Source: DATMRF01 sp035566435
Lineage (GTDB): Bacteria > Verrucomicrobiota > Verrucomicrobiia > Limisphaerales > UBA8199
Assembly: GCA_035566435.1 (NCBI GenBank)
Contig: DATMRF010000004.1
Coordinates: 1 to 39,897 of the forward strand
Direction of reading: 5' to 3'
DNA: 39,897 nucleotides
In this document: piece after piece, positions 25,174-33,150 of the stretch
How the letters are laid out: the number at the start of each line of letters is the position of its first letter
Position numbering within the stretch: the first letter of the stretch is position 1
Program-made: the position numbers and the translations under genes
Notes under the pieces: generated by a model
What the model was told of the DNA's origin: nothing
Database searches by the model: none
The model's input: only the letters and a program-made list of their open reading frames with translations

Positions 25174-25310
25174 GTGGATTAGTGGATTAGTGGATTAGTG
25201 GATAAATGGATTGATGAGTCGCTGGTGCAATGGCGTGTTGGAGCGACGGCGCGCCGGATTGAGCAGCCGCGGCATTCACTAATCCATCAATCCAACAATC
25301 CATTAATCCA
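25174..25310 (-). repeat. Octamer-repeat hairpin before rpsM
   Basis: On the plus strand, 25174-25213 is GTGGATTA, GTGGATTA, GTGGATTA, GTGGATAA, ATGGATTG, an 8-base tandem array. The arm at 25277-25310 (CTAATCCATCAATCCAAC and onward) is its approximate complement. On the mRNA of the minus strand, the G-rich arm comes first, after the rpmJ stop, and the C-rich arm ends five bases before the rpsM ATG. Confidence 0.85.
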
Positions 25311-25319
25311 ATTTTCATT

Positions 25320-25433
25320 CTAGCCTTGGCGCTGCTTGTGGCGGGCGTTGGTGCAGATCACACGAATGACGCCTTTGCGGCGAATGATTTTGCAATTCTC
25401 GCAAAGCTTCTTTACGGAGGCGCGGACTTTCAT
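25320..25433 (-). CDS. rpmJ: 50S ribosomal protein L36
   Basis: This 37-residue protein, MKVRASVKKLCENCKIIRRK followed by GVIRVICTNARHKQRQG, is the zinc-ribbon form of L36. C11, C14, C27 and H32 are the expected zinc ligands (C-x2-C-x12-C-x4-H). It stabilises 23S rRNA near the large-subunit GTPase region. It lies between infA and rpsM, the usual place. Confidence 0.97.
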   Translation of the reverse strand: MKVRASVKKLCENCKIIRRKGVIRVICTNARHKQRQG

Positions 25434-25493
25434 ATTTGTGTCTTGTTTTTGCGGGCTCGGCGCGCTGCGATCAGCGCTCCCTGCCCTGCTAAT

Positions 25494-25712
25494 CTATTGC
25501 CGGTCCACAAGGATGCGGCCTTGTGACAGGTCGTACGGCGACAATTCCAGTTTCACCCGAGCTCCGGGCCGCAATCCGGCTGATAGAGCCTTCGCTTTGC
25601 CGGCGACATAGCCCAACAACCGGTGGCCATTGGCCAACTCTACCCGATACGTGTTGTTCGGCAAAGCTTCCACGACTACACCTTCAGTTTTGAAGGCATC
25701 CGTGCCGGGCAT
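25494..25712 (-). CDS. infA: Translation initiation factor IF-1 (divergent)
   Basis: The 72-residue OB-fold protein shows EGVVVEALPNNTYRVELANGH and ELSPYDLSQGRILV, both typical of IF-1, which blocks the A site during initiation. The segment between, GKAKALSAGLRPGARV, differs from the family GKMRKNYIRILTGDKV: the Arg-Lys and Ile-Arg-Ile residues that contact 16S rRNA are replaced. It overlaps the 3' end of map by 37 bases in another frame, so the two genes should be translationally linked. Position (map-infA-rpmJ) confirms the call despite the divergence. Confidence 0.93.
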   Translation of the reverse strand: MPGTDAFKTEGVVVEALPNNTYRVELANGHRLLGYVAGKAKALSAGLRPGARVKLELSPYDLSQGRILVDRQ

Positions 25713-26449
25713 GTCAGAATCTCCGGTTCGGCTTCGGTGATGAGCACCGTATGCTCAAAATGAGCGGACAATGAACCATCTTGCGTGGCGACTGTCCAGC
25801 CATCATTCAAAGTTTTTGTCCCGGGCAAGCCCGCGTTAACCATCGGCTCGATGGCAATGGTCATGCCCGGTCGAAGTTTGGGCGATGGTTTCCCATCGAC
25901 GTAATTTGGCACTTGTGGCTCTTCGTGCATTGTCCGGCCGACGCCGTGTCCAACATATTCGCGCACTACGCTGAACCCGTTGGTCTCCACATAGTTCTGT
26001 ATGGCCCGGGAGACGTCCACAACCCGGTTTCCTGGGATCGCCCGGGCAATGCCTTCGTAAAGCGATTTCTCGGTCACATCCATCAGCTTTTGCGCCAGCA
26101 CGCTACAACCACCGACCGCCACGGTTTTGGCAGTGTCCCCGATAAATCCATTGTACACCACGCCGATGTCGAGACTGACAATGTCGCCGAACTGCAACTG
26201 CCGCGGGCCTGCCATTCCATGCACGACCTGCTCATTGACCGAAATGCAGATTTGGCACGGAAACTTCCGATAACCCAAAAACGCGCTCTTCGCACCATAC
26301 TGCTTCATGCGGGAAGCGGCGTAGTCATCCACCTGCTGGGTGGTGAGCCCCGGTTGGATGAATCCAGCGACCTCCTCCAGCACAGTGCTGGCGACGGCGC
26401 AAGCGGGTCGCATGGCTTCCAGGTCGCGCTCGCTTTTAAGGATGATCAT
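25676..26449 (-). CDS. map: Methionine aminopeptidase, type I
   Basis: Map removes the initiator methionine from new proteins. The five metal ligands of the pita-bread fold are visible: D in SLDIGVVYNGF, D in GDTAKT, H in YVGHGVGRTMHEEP, E in AIEPMVN and E in SAHFEHTVLITE. The product is 257 residues from the ATG at 26449, the usual family start (MIILKSERDLEAMR); two further ATGs upstream in frame (to 26497) are possible. The gene follows secY directly; adk, often between them, is absent. Confidence 0.97.
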   Translation of the reverse strand: MIILKSERDLEAMRPACAVASTVLEEVAGFIQPGLTTQQVDDYAASRMKQYGAKSAFLGYRKFPCQICISVNEQVVHGMAGPRQLQFGDIVSLDIGVVYNGFIGDTAKTVAVGGCSVLAQKLMDVTEKSLYEGIARAIPGNRVVDVSRAIQNYVETNGFSVVREYVGHGVGRTMHEEPQVPNYVDGKPSPKLRPGMTIAIEPMVNAGLPGTKTLNDGWTVATQDGSLSAHFEHTVLITEAEPEILTCPARMPSKLKV

Positions 26450-26581
26450 TGGTTTCTGGCCGGTCTTCACGCCCTGCATGCCCCGGCCGGCCCGCACTCA
26501 ATCGAATGGTTCGTCATAAGATTCGAGATTAAAGCCACATGGGACGGACACGACCGGTGAAGCGCATTTGGCAGAGAGCAA

Positions 26582-27991
26582 TTAGAACCGGCCCTTGAGC
26601 CGGCCTTTTTTAAGGAACCCGTCGTAATGGCGCATGAGCAGATGGGTCTCCATCTGGCGCATGGTGTCAAGCATCACCCCGACCAGGATGAGCATGCTGG
26701 TGCCGCCGAAGAACGTGGCGACGGCGTAAGGGATCTTCATCTCATTATAAAGCAGCAGCGGGATGACGGCGATAACAGTCAGGAAAATCGCGCCGGCCAG
26801 CGTGATCCGGCTCATCGCGTTGTGCAAGTAATCGCTCGTCGCCTGGCCAGGGCGGACGCCGGGGATATAACCACCGTTCTTTTTCAAGTCATCGGCGATC
26901 TGCAGTTCGTTGAACTGGGTAGCAACCCAAAAGTAAGAAAAGAACAGGATCATCAAAGCGTAGAGCAAGAGGTAGAAATAGGACCGTTCTCCCAGGAGAT
27001 TGGCGACCTTGATGCTGAAGTCACCCAACCACTTCACGCCCGGATTATGGTTGCCCCGGAAGAGTTCACCGGCGAAAAGAAAGATTTTCTGCGGGAACAT
27101 AAGGATCGCCTGGGCGAAAATGATGGGCATCACGCCTGCGTAATTAACTCGCAACGGCATGAACGAAGTGGTGCCCTGGTAGATCTTGCGGCCGACAGCC
27201 CGCTGAGCGTACTGGACGGGGACCTTGCGCTGGGCCTGGGTGATGGCGATTACCCCGGCAATCACGCCGGCCAACAACAGAACCAAAGCGATGGCGTGGC
27301 CAAAGTTAAACGTGGCCTCGAAGCCTCCGGAAGGGGCGAACATGTCTTTGAGAGCAACCAGCGCCTGAGGCAGGCGCGCCAGGATGCCGATGGTGATCAC
27401 CAGCGAGACCCCGTTGCCGATGCCGCGGTCGGTAATCTGCTCGCCAAGCCACATCAACAAGACGGTGCCGGTGGTCAGCATAATGGTGGTCTGGATGCGG
27501 TACCACCAGATGTGTTGCGGATAAAGGACGAGCTGGCCAATGCCTTCGCCGAAGATTTTAGCGGGATTCTCCCAGCCTAGCGACATGAACAGGCCCTGCC
27601 CGAGGCAAAGCAGTACCGTCAAGTAGCGGCCATATTGGATGATTTTGGTGCGGCCACCCTCTTCGCGCGCAAGCTTGCTTAACTGCGGCACGACCGCTGT
27701 CAATAACTGGATGATGATGGTCGCGCTGATGTAAGGCATGATGCCCAAGGCGCCGACGGCGCAATGCTCGAGGGCGCCACCGGTAAACAAGCTGTACATG
27801 CCGAGGACGGAAGCGCCTTGTTGGGCATGCGTGCGGAAGAATTCGGCCAGGGCTGCCCCGTCCAGGCCGGGAATCCTGACGACCGCCTCCAGCCGGCAAA
27901 TCGCCAGAACCAGCAAAGTAAAAATGATCCGTGACTTCAGCTCCGGGATTTTGAAGCAATTGCTGAAGGTATTGGCGATGGCGGCTAGCAT
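26582..27991 (-). CDS. secY: Preprotein translocase subunit SecY
   Basis: SecY forms the ten-helix protein-conducting channel of the Sec system. In the 469-residue product, IFTLLVLAICRLEAVVRIPG, LGIMPYISATIIIQLLTAVV, DRGIGNGVSLVITIGI and the GYIPGVRPGQATSDYL segment are diagnostic. Helices are complete. It has the normal place between rplO and map. The leader (27992-28064) contains heptamer repeats directly before the ATG. Confidence 0.98.
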   Translation of the reverse strand: MLAAIANTFSNCFKIPELKSRIIFTLLVLAICRLEAVVRIPGLDGAALAEFFRTHAQQGASVLGMYSLFTGGALEHCAVGALGIMPYISATIIIQLLTAVVPQLSKLAREEGGRTKIIQYGRYLTVLLCLGQGLFMSLGWENPAKIFGEGIGQLVLYPQHIWWYRIQTTIMLTTGTVLLMWLGEQITDRGIGNGVSLVITIGILARLPQALVALKDMFAPSGGFEATFNFGHAIALVLLLAGVIAGVIAITQAQRKVPVQYAQRAVGRKIYQGTTSFMPLRVNYAGVMPIIFAQAILMFPQKIFLFAGELFRGNHNPGVKWLGDFSIKVANLLGERSYFYLLLYALMILFFSYFWVATQFNELQIADDLKKNGGYIPGVRPGQATSDYLHNAMSRITLAGAIFLTVIAVIPLLLYNEMKIPYAVATFFGGTSMLILVGVMLDTMRQMETHLLMRHYDGFLKKGRLKGRF

Positions 27992-27998
27992 GGGGGTT

Positions 27999-28037
27999 AA
28001 AGTCTCAACTCCAAAGTCTCAAGTCTCAAGTCCAAAG
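27999..28037 (-). repeat. Heptamer repeat leader of secY
   Basis: On the minus strand the sequence just before the secY start reads GACTTGA, GACTTGA, GACTTTG, GAGTTGA, GACTTTA, an exact 7-base period, followed by ACCCCC and the ATG at 27991. No SD is present. Confidence 0.75.
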
Positions 28038-28064
28038 CCGGATGGGAAGGTCGTCCGGGACATA

Positions 28065-28547
28065 TCAGGCCTTCGCGGGAGCGGCCGGCTTCATCTTCCT
28101 CGCGGCAACGACTTCGCAAGTGCCACCCTTGGCCTCGATTTTGGTCTTCGCGGAGGCACTGAAGGCGTGCGCGCTAACGGTGAGCTTTTTCGCCAATGCG
28201 CCGCCGCCTAGAATTTTGACACCGTCAGCAGTGCCGTTGGCGAGCCCGGCTGAGCGCATGGCCGCTTCATCGACTCGGGCGCCTTCATCAAAGCGGTTGA
28301 GCGCATCGAGGTTAACCGGCAGGTAGCGAGTGCCGTGGCGGGAGTTGTTGAAGCCGCGTTTGGGAATACGGCGGATAAGCGGCATCTGGCCGCCTTCGAA
28401 ACCGATGCGGATGGAGCTGCCCGAACGGGCGGTCTGGCCCTTGCCGCCGCGTCCACTGGTTTTGCCATGGCCGCTGGATTCGCCTTGCCCGAGCCGCTTG
28501 CGGCGGTGCTTGGCTCCGGGGCGAGGTTTCAGATCATGTAAACGCAT
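28065..28547 (-). CDS. rplO: 50S ribosomal protein L15
   Basis: L15 is a late assembly protein of the large subunit. MRLHDLKPRPGAKHRRKRLG is followed by a Gly-rich segment with GHGKTSGRGGKGQ, then GFEGGQMPLIRRIPKRGF. It is 160 residues from ATG 28547; the frame is open 37 residues further but that part overlaps rpsE and lacks family likeness. Its start lies 19 bases after the rpsE stop, so rpmD (L30), often between them, is absent. Confidence 0.97.
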   Translation of the reverse strand: MRLHDLKPRPGAKHRRKRLGQGESSGHGKTSGRGGKGQTARSGSSIRIGFEGGQMPLIRRIPKRGFNNSRHGTRYLPVNLDALNRFDEGARVDEAAMRSAGLANGTADGVKILGGGALAKKLTVSAHAFSASAKTKIEAKGGTCEVVAARKMKPAAPAKA

Positions 28548-28566
28548 AAAATTAAGCTTATCGGGC

Positions 28567-29292
28567 TTATGCCGCAGCGGATGGTCCAGGTTCTGGCAAA
28601 GATGCCGCGATGGCTTCAGCCGGTTTGGGAGCGGGCACGTTCTTGATTTCCAGGCCACGGCCCCGGTAGATGTCCTCGCGCAAGCGCAGGCTCAGGAGAG
28701 CCTCAAGGGTCGCTTTAACGACATTGGCGGCATTCTTTGAACCGAGCGATTTACTGAGGACGTCTTTAACGCCCGCCGATTCGAGCACCGCGCGGACGGT
28801 TTTGCCGGCGATGATTCCGGTGCCCGGGGAGGCGGGGCGCAGCAGAACTTTCGCGCCGCAATAGTGCGAAAAGACCTCATGAGGCAACGTGGCGTCCTTG
28901 AGCGAAACACTGACCATCTGGGAGCGGGCCAGCTCGCCGCCTTTGCGAATGGCGTCGGCAACTTCGCCCGCCTTGCCCAGTCCGACCCCGACACGGCCGC
29001 GTTTGTCGCCTACGACGATGAGCGCACTGAAGTTGAAGCGGCGTCCGCCCTTGACGACCTTGGCGGACCGATTGATAAAGACCACCTTTTCGACCAGTTC
29101 CTGTCCCTGGCCGCCGAAAGCATCGGTGGAGTCCGGCGCAGGGCGGCCACGCCGCGGACGGAAACCGCCACGTCCGCGCTGGTCGCCGCGCGGCGCGGGG
29201 CGAGGCTCGGCGATCGTTTCGACTATTTCGGGCGTTTCGACCGTCGCCGCGTTTTCTACTTTGGATTCTTCAGCCACAATAATTTTCTCCAT
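28567..29292 (-). CDS. rpsE: 30S ribosomal protein S5 with extended termini
   Basis: S5 helps decoding fidelity and mRNA unwinding at the entry site. The core is ELVEKVVFINRSAKVVKGGRR, ALIVVGDKRGRVGVGLGKA and LLRPASPGTGIIAGKTVRAV. The protein has 241 residues against about 165-175 usual. The extra parts are an N-terminal acidic then Arg/Gly-rich region (residues 1-60, with RGDQRGRGGFRPRRGRPAP) and a short Ala/Pro-rich C-terminus. The RGG-like part is probably an rRNA-contacting tail. Confidence 0.97.
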   Translation of the reverse strand: MEKIIVAEESKVENAATVETPEIVETIAEPRPAPRGDQRGRGGFRPRRGRPAPDSTDAFGGQGQELVEKVVFINRSAKVVKGGRRFNFSALIVVGDKRGRVGVGLGKAGEVADAIRKGGELARSQMVSVSLKDATLPHEVFSHYCGAKVLLRPASPGTGIIAGKTVRAVLESAGVKDVLSKSLGSKNAANVVKATLEALLSLRLREDIYRGRGLEIKNVPAPKPAEAIAASLPEPGPSAAA

Positions 29293-29298
29293 GGACGA

Positions 29299-29664
29299 TT
29301 AAAACTTCAGACCGGCTTCGCGGGCCGCATCGGCCAAGGCTTTGACCTTGCCGTGATAGCGGGAACCACCGCGATCAAACACGACTTCTTTGATGCCCTT
29401 GCCCAGGGCAGTTTGGGCCGCGAGCGCGCCCAGCGTTTTGGCGCTGGCCGAGTTGGCCGCGAGCCTGTCCCGGTCGGGGGTCGCCTTGCTCGTTGTCGAG
29501 GCCGCCGCCAGCGTCACGCCGGCCGCGTCGTCGATAAACTGGATGTGAATGTTTTTGTTGGTAAAGCAGACGCTCATCCGCGGGCGGTCTTTGGTGCCGG
29601 TGAGCTTTTTGCGGATGCGCCAGCGGCGCCGGACCGCGAGTTGATGTTTCTGTTCGGTTCTCAT
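29299..29664 (-). CDS. rplR: 50S ribosomal protein L18
   Basis: L18 binds 5S rRNA with L5. The 121-residue product contains RRRWRIRKKLTGTKDRPRMS, FTNKNIHIQFIDD and VVFDRGGSRYHGKVKALADA, all typical. It starts MRTEQKHQLAVRR and ends GLKF, with the full family length. Its stop is six bases before the rpsE ATG. Confidence 0.97.
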   Translation of the reverse strand: MRTEQKHQLAVRRRWRIRKKLTGTKDRPRMSVCFTNKNIHIQFIDDAAGVTLAAASTTSKATPDRDRLAANSASAKTLGALAAQTALGKGIKEVVFDRGGSRYHGKVKALADAAREAGLKF

Positions 29665-29746
29665 CTTAGTTCGTCACGGATTTGGCCGTGAGCCTGAAAT
29701 TCAGTTAGTTATCCTGGTCTGTTTGAGGTTCGTAACCGCTTAACGC

Positions 29747-30283
29747 TTACTGCACCGTTTTGCCTTCCTTGCGGACGACGTGCTCGCCGACATAACGGAC
29801 ACCCTTACCTTTGTACGGTTCCGGCGGGTAGAAGCTGCGGATTTCCGAAGCGACCTGGCCCACGACCTGCCGGTCGGGTCCCTCGATGGTCAGCTTGGTG
29901 TTTTCTTCAACCGTGACCTTCACCTGGTCGGGAATCGGGTAAACCACAGGATGCGAATAGCCCAGGTTCAGGTTGACGGCTTTGCCCTGGACGGCCGCCT
30001 TGAAGCCGACGCCCTGGATCTCGAGCTTTTTGATGAAACCTTCACTGACGCCGCGGACCATGTTGTTGACGAGGGCGCGGCTCAAGCCATGGAGGGCCTT
30101 GACCTGGGCATCGTCGCCCTCGCGGCTGATCAGGACCTTGCCGTTGTCCACTTTGACACCGGTGCGTCGAGGGAGTTGCCAGTTCAGTTTGCCCTTGGGG
30201 CCTTCGACAAACACCTGTTGGCCTTTCACCTCCACCTTTACCTTGGGGGGGATGACGATTGGTTGTTTTCCGATGCGCGACAT
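29747..30283 (-). CDS. rplF: 50S ribosomal protein L6
   Basis: L6 lies near the factor-binding stalk base. MSRIGKQPIVIPPKVKVEV is the N-terminus and ALVNNMVRGVSEGF, LNLGYSHPV and the C-terminal PPEPYKGKGVRYVGEHVVRKEGK segment are conserved. At 178 residues it is complete. The leader before its ATG is a run of TTAACC/TTTTAACG-like units without SD. Confidence 0.98.
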   Translation of the reverse strand: MSRIGKQPIVIPPKVKVEVKGQQVFVEGPKGKLNWQLPRRTGVKVDNGKVLISREGDDAQVKALHGLSRALVNNMVRGVSEGFIKKLEIQGVGFKAAVQGKAVNLNLGYSHPVVYPIPDQVKVTVEENTKLTIEGPDRQVVGQVASEIRSFYPPEPYKGKGVRYVGEHVVRKEGKTVQ

Positions 30284-30336
30284 GGCTCGTTGAATCGTTA
30301 AAAGGTTAAAAAGGTTACAGGATTAAAGGCTGGCGG

Positions 30337-30723
30337 TTACCAGACATAGCAGAGCAATTCACCGCCGATGTTCTTCTTGCGCGCCTGGGAGCCGGTCATC
30401 AGGCCTTCGGACGTGGAGACGACCGCGACGCCCAAGCCGCCGCGCACGCGGGGAATGTCAGTCGCGCCAACGTACCGGCGCAGGCCCGGCGAACTGATCC
30501 GGCGCAGGCCTTCAATGACACTCTTTTTACCCTGGTATTTCAATTTGAGCATGAGATTTTTGTGTCCCTGACCCTCAACCGCGAAATCAAAAATATACCC
30601 TTCGCGCTTGAGGATGCCGGCGATGCTCTCCTTCATTTTGGAGTGAGGCATTTCGACGGCCGGCAGCAATGCCCGGTTGGCATTGCGGATACGGGTCAGC
30701 ATGTCGGAAATAGGATCGTTCAC
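30337..30723 (-). CDS. rpsH: 30S ribosomal protein S8
   Basis: S8 binds the central domain of 16S rRNA and, in E. coli, represses the spc operon. NDPISDMLTRIRNANRALL and the C-terminal GIPRV-like DIPRVRGGLGVAVVSTSEGLMTG are diagnostic. I use the GTG at 30723, which gives 128 residues, the normal length. The open frame reaches 30816 but that overlaps rpsN and has no family likeness. Confidence 0.95.
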   Translation of the reverse strand: MNDPISDMLTRIRNANRALLPAVEMPHSKMKESIAGILKREGYIFDFAVEGQGHKNLMLKLKYQGKKSVIEGLRRISSPGLRRYVGATDIPRVRGGLGVAVVSTSEGLMTGSQARKKNIGGELLCYVW

Positions 30724-30763
30724 AATGGTAATCGTTAAAACGTTGAGACGTCGCGTTGCATAG

Positions 30764-31033
30764 TTACCAGCTGGCCTTGGTGACGCCAGGGATAAGGCCG
30801 GAGAGCGCGGCTTCACGGAAAGTCAGCCGGGAACAGGCGAACTTGCGGAGGTAGCCGTGCCGGCGGCCGCTCATCGAGCAACGGTTCACCACCCGCACCG
30901 GGCTGGCGTTGCGCGGCAGCTTGGACAAACCGGCATAGTCCCTCTTCGCTTTCAATTCCGCGCGCAGAGCGGCGTACTTTTTGACCGTCTCGGCCTTCTT
31001 CTTATTGCGTTCAATCCATGCGGTCTTTGCCAT
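30764..31033 (-). CDS. rpsN: 30S ribosomal protein S14 (zinc-free long form)
   Basis: The 89-residue product, MAKTAWIERNKKKAETVKKY to GLIPGVTKASW with NRCSMSGRRHGYLRKFACSR, is the longer S14 form that lacks the CxxC zinc site. It is in its usual place between rplE and rpsH. The one-armed leader on its 5' side (31034-31094) has TCCAACACTCACTCATTCC, again a degenerate C-rich repeat in place of an SD. Confidence 0.97.
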   Translation of the reverse strand: MAKTAWIERNKKKAETVKKYAALRAELKAKRDYAGLSKLPRNASPVRVVNRCSMSGRRHGYLRKFACSRLTFREAALSGLIPGVTKASW

Positions 31034-31094
31034 AAAATCTAAAAGCGGTATTGGAGAAGTGGAATGAGTGAGTGTTGGAGGAGGAAGTTGTTCA

Positions 31095-31721
31095 TCAGGC
31101 TGGGTTAGTTTCTTTGGCGGGCTCCTTCGCCAGTTCCTTGGCGGGTTCCTTCACGGGTTCCTTCACAGGTTCCTTAGCCTTGACTTCGGCGAAGGGCATG
31201 CCCATGAGCTTCAGCAAATCCATCGCCTCGTCGTTGGTGCGCGCACTGGTCACGATTGTGATGTCCATCCCCTGTTGCCGTTTAATTTTGTCCAGTTCGA
31301 TCTCGGGGAAGATGGTCTGGTCGCCGACACCCAGGGTGTAATTGCCGCGGCCATCGAAGGACCGGGGCGAGAGGCCGCGGAAGTCGCGAATACGCGGGAG
31401 GGCGGTGGCGATCAGGCGATCAAAAAACTCGTACATCATATCGCGGCGCAGGGTGACGTGACAGCCGATGGGCTGGCCCTCGCGCAGCTTGAAGTTGGCG
31501 ATGCTGTGGCGGGACTTGCTGATGGCCGCTTTGCGGCCGGTAATGAGCGCCAGGTCCTTGGCAGCGTCGTCAATGGCGCTCTTTTCGAGCGATGCGCTCA
31601 CGCCCATGTTGACGACAATTTTCTCCATCCGCGGCACCTGGTGCGGATTGGCGTACTTGTGCTTGTCCTTCAGAGCGGGCACCACTTCCTTTAAATACTT
31701 ATCGTAGAGTCTGGCTTTCAA
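31095..31721 (-). CDS. rplE: 50S ribosomal protein L5 with C-terminal KEPV/KEPA repeat
   Basis: L5 binds 5S rRNA and contacts P-site tRNA. The first ~180 residues are a complete L5 (MEKIVVNMGVSASLEKSAID, REGQPIGCHVTLRRDMMYEF, GRGNYTLGVGDQTIFPEI). They are followed by about six copies of a four-residue unit KEPV/KEPA/KELA, ending KETNPA. In DNA this is a 12-base tandem repeat near 31107-31178. Most L5 proteins end near residue 180, so the tail is an addition. Confidence 0.97.
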   Translation of the reverse strand: MKARLYDKYLKEVVPALKDKHKYANPHQVPRMEKIVVNMGVSASLEKSAIDDAAKDLALITGRKAAISKSRHSIANFKLREGQPIGCHVTLRRDMMYEFFDRLIATALPRIRDFRGLSPRSFDGRGNYTLGVGDQTIFPEIELDKIKRQQGMDITIVTSARTNDEAMDLLKLMGMPFAEVKAKEPVKEPVKEPAKELAKEPAKETNPA

Positions 31722-31760
31722 GATGGTCGCGGGTTGAAAGTTGATGGTTAAGGGCGCAGG

Positions 31761-32048
31761 CTAGGCGGCTGGAGTTTCGGCGGGCGTGACGGCGGCTCGG
31801 CGGGAGGCGCGGACATCGTATTTCTCGCCCTTCATCACGTTTGAAATGTGAATCGAGCCTTCCCGCTCAATAATTTGTCCCTGCGGGTACTGCTGGCTTT
31901 TGCGCATATGCTTTTTGATCATATGCACGCCTTCGACGATGAGCCGATGCTTCTTGGCATCGACGGCGATCACCCGCCCGCGCTTGCCTTTGAATGCGCC
32001 GGCGATCACCACCACATCATCATTCTTCTTTACATGGAAACTTTGCAT
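31761..32048 (-). CDS. rplX: 50S ribosomal protein L24
   Basis: L24 is an assembly initiator of the large subunit. MQSFHVKKNDDVVVIAGAFKGKRGRV is the KOW motif, followed by VEGVHMIKKHMRKSQQYPQG and GSIHISNVM. At 95 residues it is slightly shorter than E. coli L24 and has an Ala/Pro/Thr C-terminal tail. It lies between rplN and rplE as usual. Confidence 0.97.
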   Translation of the reverse strand: MQSFHVKKNDDVVVIAGAFKGKRGRVIAVDAKKHRLIVEGVHMIKKHMRKSQQYPQGQIIEREGSIHISNVMKGEKYDVRASRRAAVTPAETPAA

Positions 32049-32083
32049 AGTTCTTATCGCAATCTGCCGCGAGGCTTCATCGC

Positions 32084-32449
32084 TTAAATCACTTCCGGAG
32101 CGAGCGACACAATTTTCATAAACTTCTTGTCGCGCAATTCGCGCGCGACGGGGCCAAAGATGCGGGTGCCGCGCGGGTTAAGTTCTTTGTCGATAATGAC
32201 GATGGCGTTGCTGTCGAAACGCAAATACGACCCGTCGCTGCGCCGGATGGCCTGGCGGGTCCGCACCACCACCGCATCCACCACCTCGCCCTTTTTCACG
32301 GTGCCATCCGGGGTGGCCTCCTTGATATGGGCCTTGATGATGTCCCCGATGCGGGCGTAACGCTGATTCCGGCCCAGCACGCCGATGGCGGCGGCGCGCT
32401 TGGCACCGGTATTGTCAGCTACGTCTAAAATGGAACGGATCTGTAACAT
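32084..32449 (-). CDS. rplN: 50S ribosomal protein L14
   Basis: L14 is at the subunit interface and part of bridge B8. In the 121-residue product, MLQIRSILDVADNTGAKRAAAIGVLG, RRSDGSYLRFDSNAIVIID and NPRGTRIFGPVARELRDKKFMKIVSLAPEV are all conserved. It is complete and follows rpsQ with a 10-base gap. Confidence 0.98.
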   Translation of the reverse strand: MLQIRSILDVADNTGAKRAAAIGVLGRNQRYARIGDIIKAHIKEATPDGTVKKGEVVDAVVVRTRQAIRRSDGSYLRFDSNAIVIIDKELNPRGTRIFGPVARELRDKKFMKIVSLAPEVI

Positions 32450-32459
32450 AAAACTTCAA

Positions 32460-32795
32460 TTAAGCCGCGACGGGGGTGACGCCCGTACCCCGTTCGACGA
32501 CCTCGGTCAGGCGCCAGCGCTTGGTCTTTGAGAGCGGGCGGGTTTCCTCGATGCGCACGCGGTCGCCGACCTTCGCTTCGCTCTTTTCGTCGTGAGCATA
32601 GAATTTTTTATACCCGGTGACGACCTTCTTAAATTTGGGATGCGGGAAACGGCGCTCGACCCTGACGATGATGGTTTTCGCCATGGTGTTCGAGATGACC
32701 TCGCCGACGCGCTCTTTGCGATTGGCGCGGGCGGCCGGCGGCGACGAGGCCTGGCCGGGGGCAGGAGCGGGAGAGTTGACAGTGGTTTCAGACAT
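32460..32795 (-). CDS. rpsQ: 30S ribosomal protein S17
   Basis: S17 binds 16S rRNA early. The core is KERVGEVISNTMAKTIIVRVERR, HPKFKKVVTGYKKFYAHDE and VGDRVRIEETRPLSKTKRWRL. The ATG at 32795 gives 111 residues, with a Pro/Ala-rich N-terminal extension of about 25 before the core. It is preceded by an octamer repeat hairpin (32805-32889) and lacks an SD. Confidence 0.97.
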   Translation of the reverse strand: MSETTVNSPAPAPGQASSPPAARANRKERVGEVISNTMAKTIIVRVERRFPHPKFKKVVTGYKKFYAHDEKSEAKVGDRVRIEETRPLSKTKRWRLTEVVERGTGVTPVAA

Positions 32796-32804
32796 AGGTC
32801 GAAA

Positions 32805-32889
32805 ATGGAGTGACGGAGTGATGGAGTGATGGACTAACAGAACGAGCGTTGACGCGCGATTTTCCAGCACTCCAACACTCCAATACGCC
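32805..32889 (-). repeat. Octamer-repeat hairpin before rpsQ
   Basis: The plus strand shows ATGGAGTG, ACGGAGTG, ATGGAGTG, ATGGACTA (32805-32836), an 8-base array, and an approximate complement CCAGCACTCCAACACTCC at 32863-32880 and on. In mRNA order the G-rich arm follows rpmC and the C-rich arm ends nine bases before the rpsQ ATG. Confidence 0.8.
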
Positions 32890-32909
32890 GTTGTTCCATC
32901 TCATAAGAT

Positions 32910-33116
32910 TCAGGCTGCTTTCTTTCGCAAAACGGTCATCCGGGTTTCAATGCGGGCGATGTCGCGGCGCAGAGTGCGCAACCGGGCGGACTTTTCGAGT
33001 TGCGCGCTGGCCTGTTGCCGGCGCAACTGGAAGATTTCCTGGCGCAGATTCCGGCCGTCGGCCTGCAATTCCTCCAGCGTCTTTTCCTGGATTTCTTTTC
33101 GCTGAGATTTTTTCAT
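32910..33116 (-). CDS. rpmC: 50S ribosomal protein L29
   Basis: L29 lies at the peptide exit and helps dock trigger factor and SRP. The 68-residue product starts MKKSQRKEIQEKTLEELQAD and continues as a two-helix protein with NLRQEIFQLRRQQASAQL and RTLRRDIARIETRM. The ATG at 33116 is the family start; the open frame upstream overlaps rplP. Place between rplP and rpsQ is usual. Confidence 0.96.
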   Translation of the reverse strand: MKKSQRKEIQEKTLEELQADGRNLRQEIFQLRRQQASAQLEKSARLRTLRRDIARIETRMTVLRKKAA

Positions 33117-33150
33117 TAAGGCAACTGGGTTGACATTCGGGCCAGCCAGG

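Noticed and set aside
25174..25310. Repeat array considered as a CRISPR
   Set aside because: Units are 8 bases long and contiguous, with no spacers and no cas genes.
28548..28566. Search for rpmD (L30) between rpsE and rplO
   Set aside because: The gap is 19 bases, so no gene can be present there.
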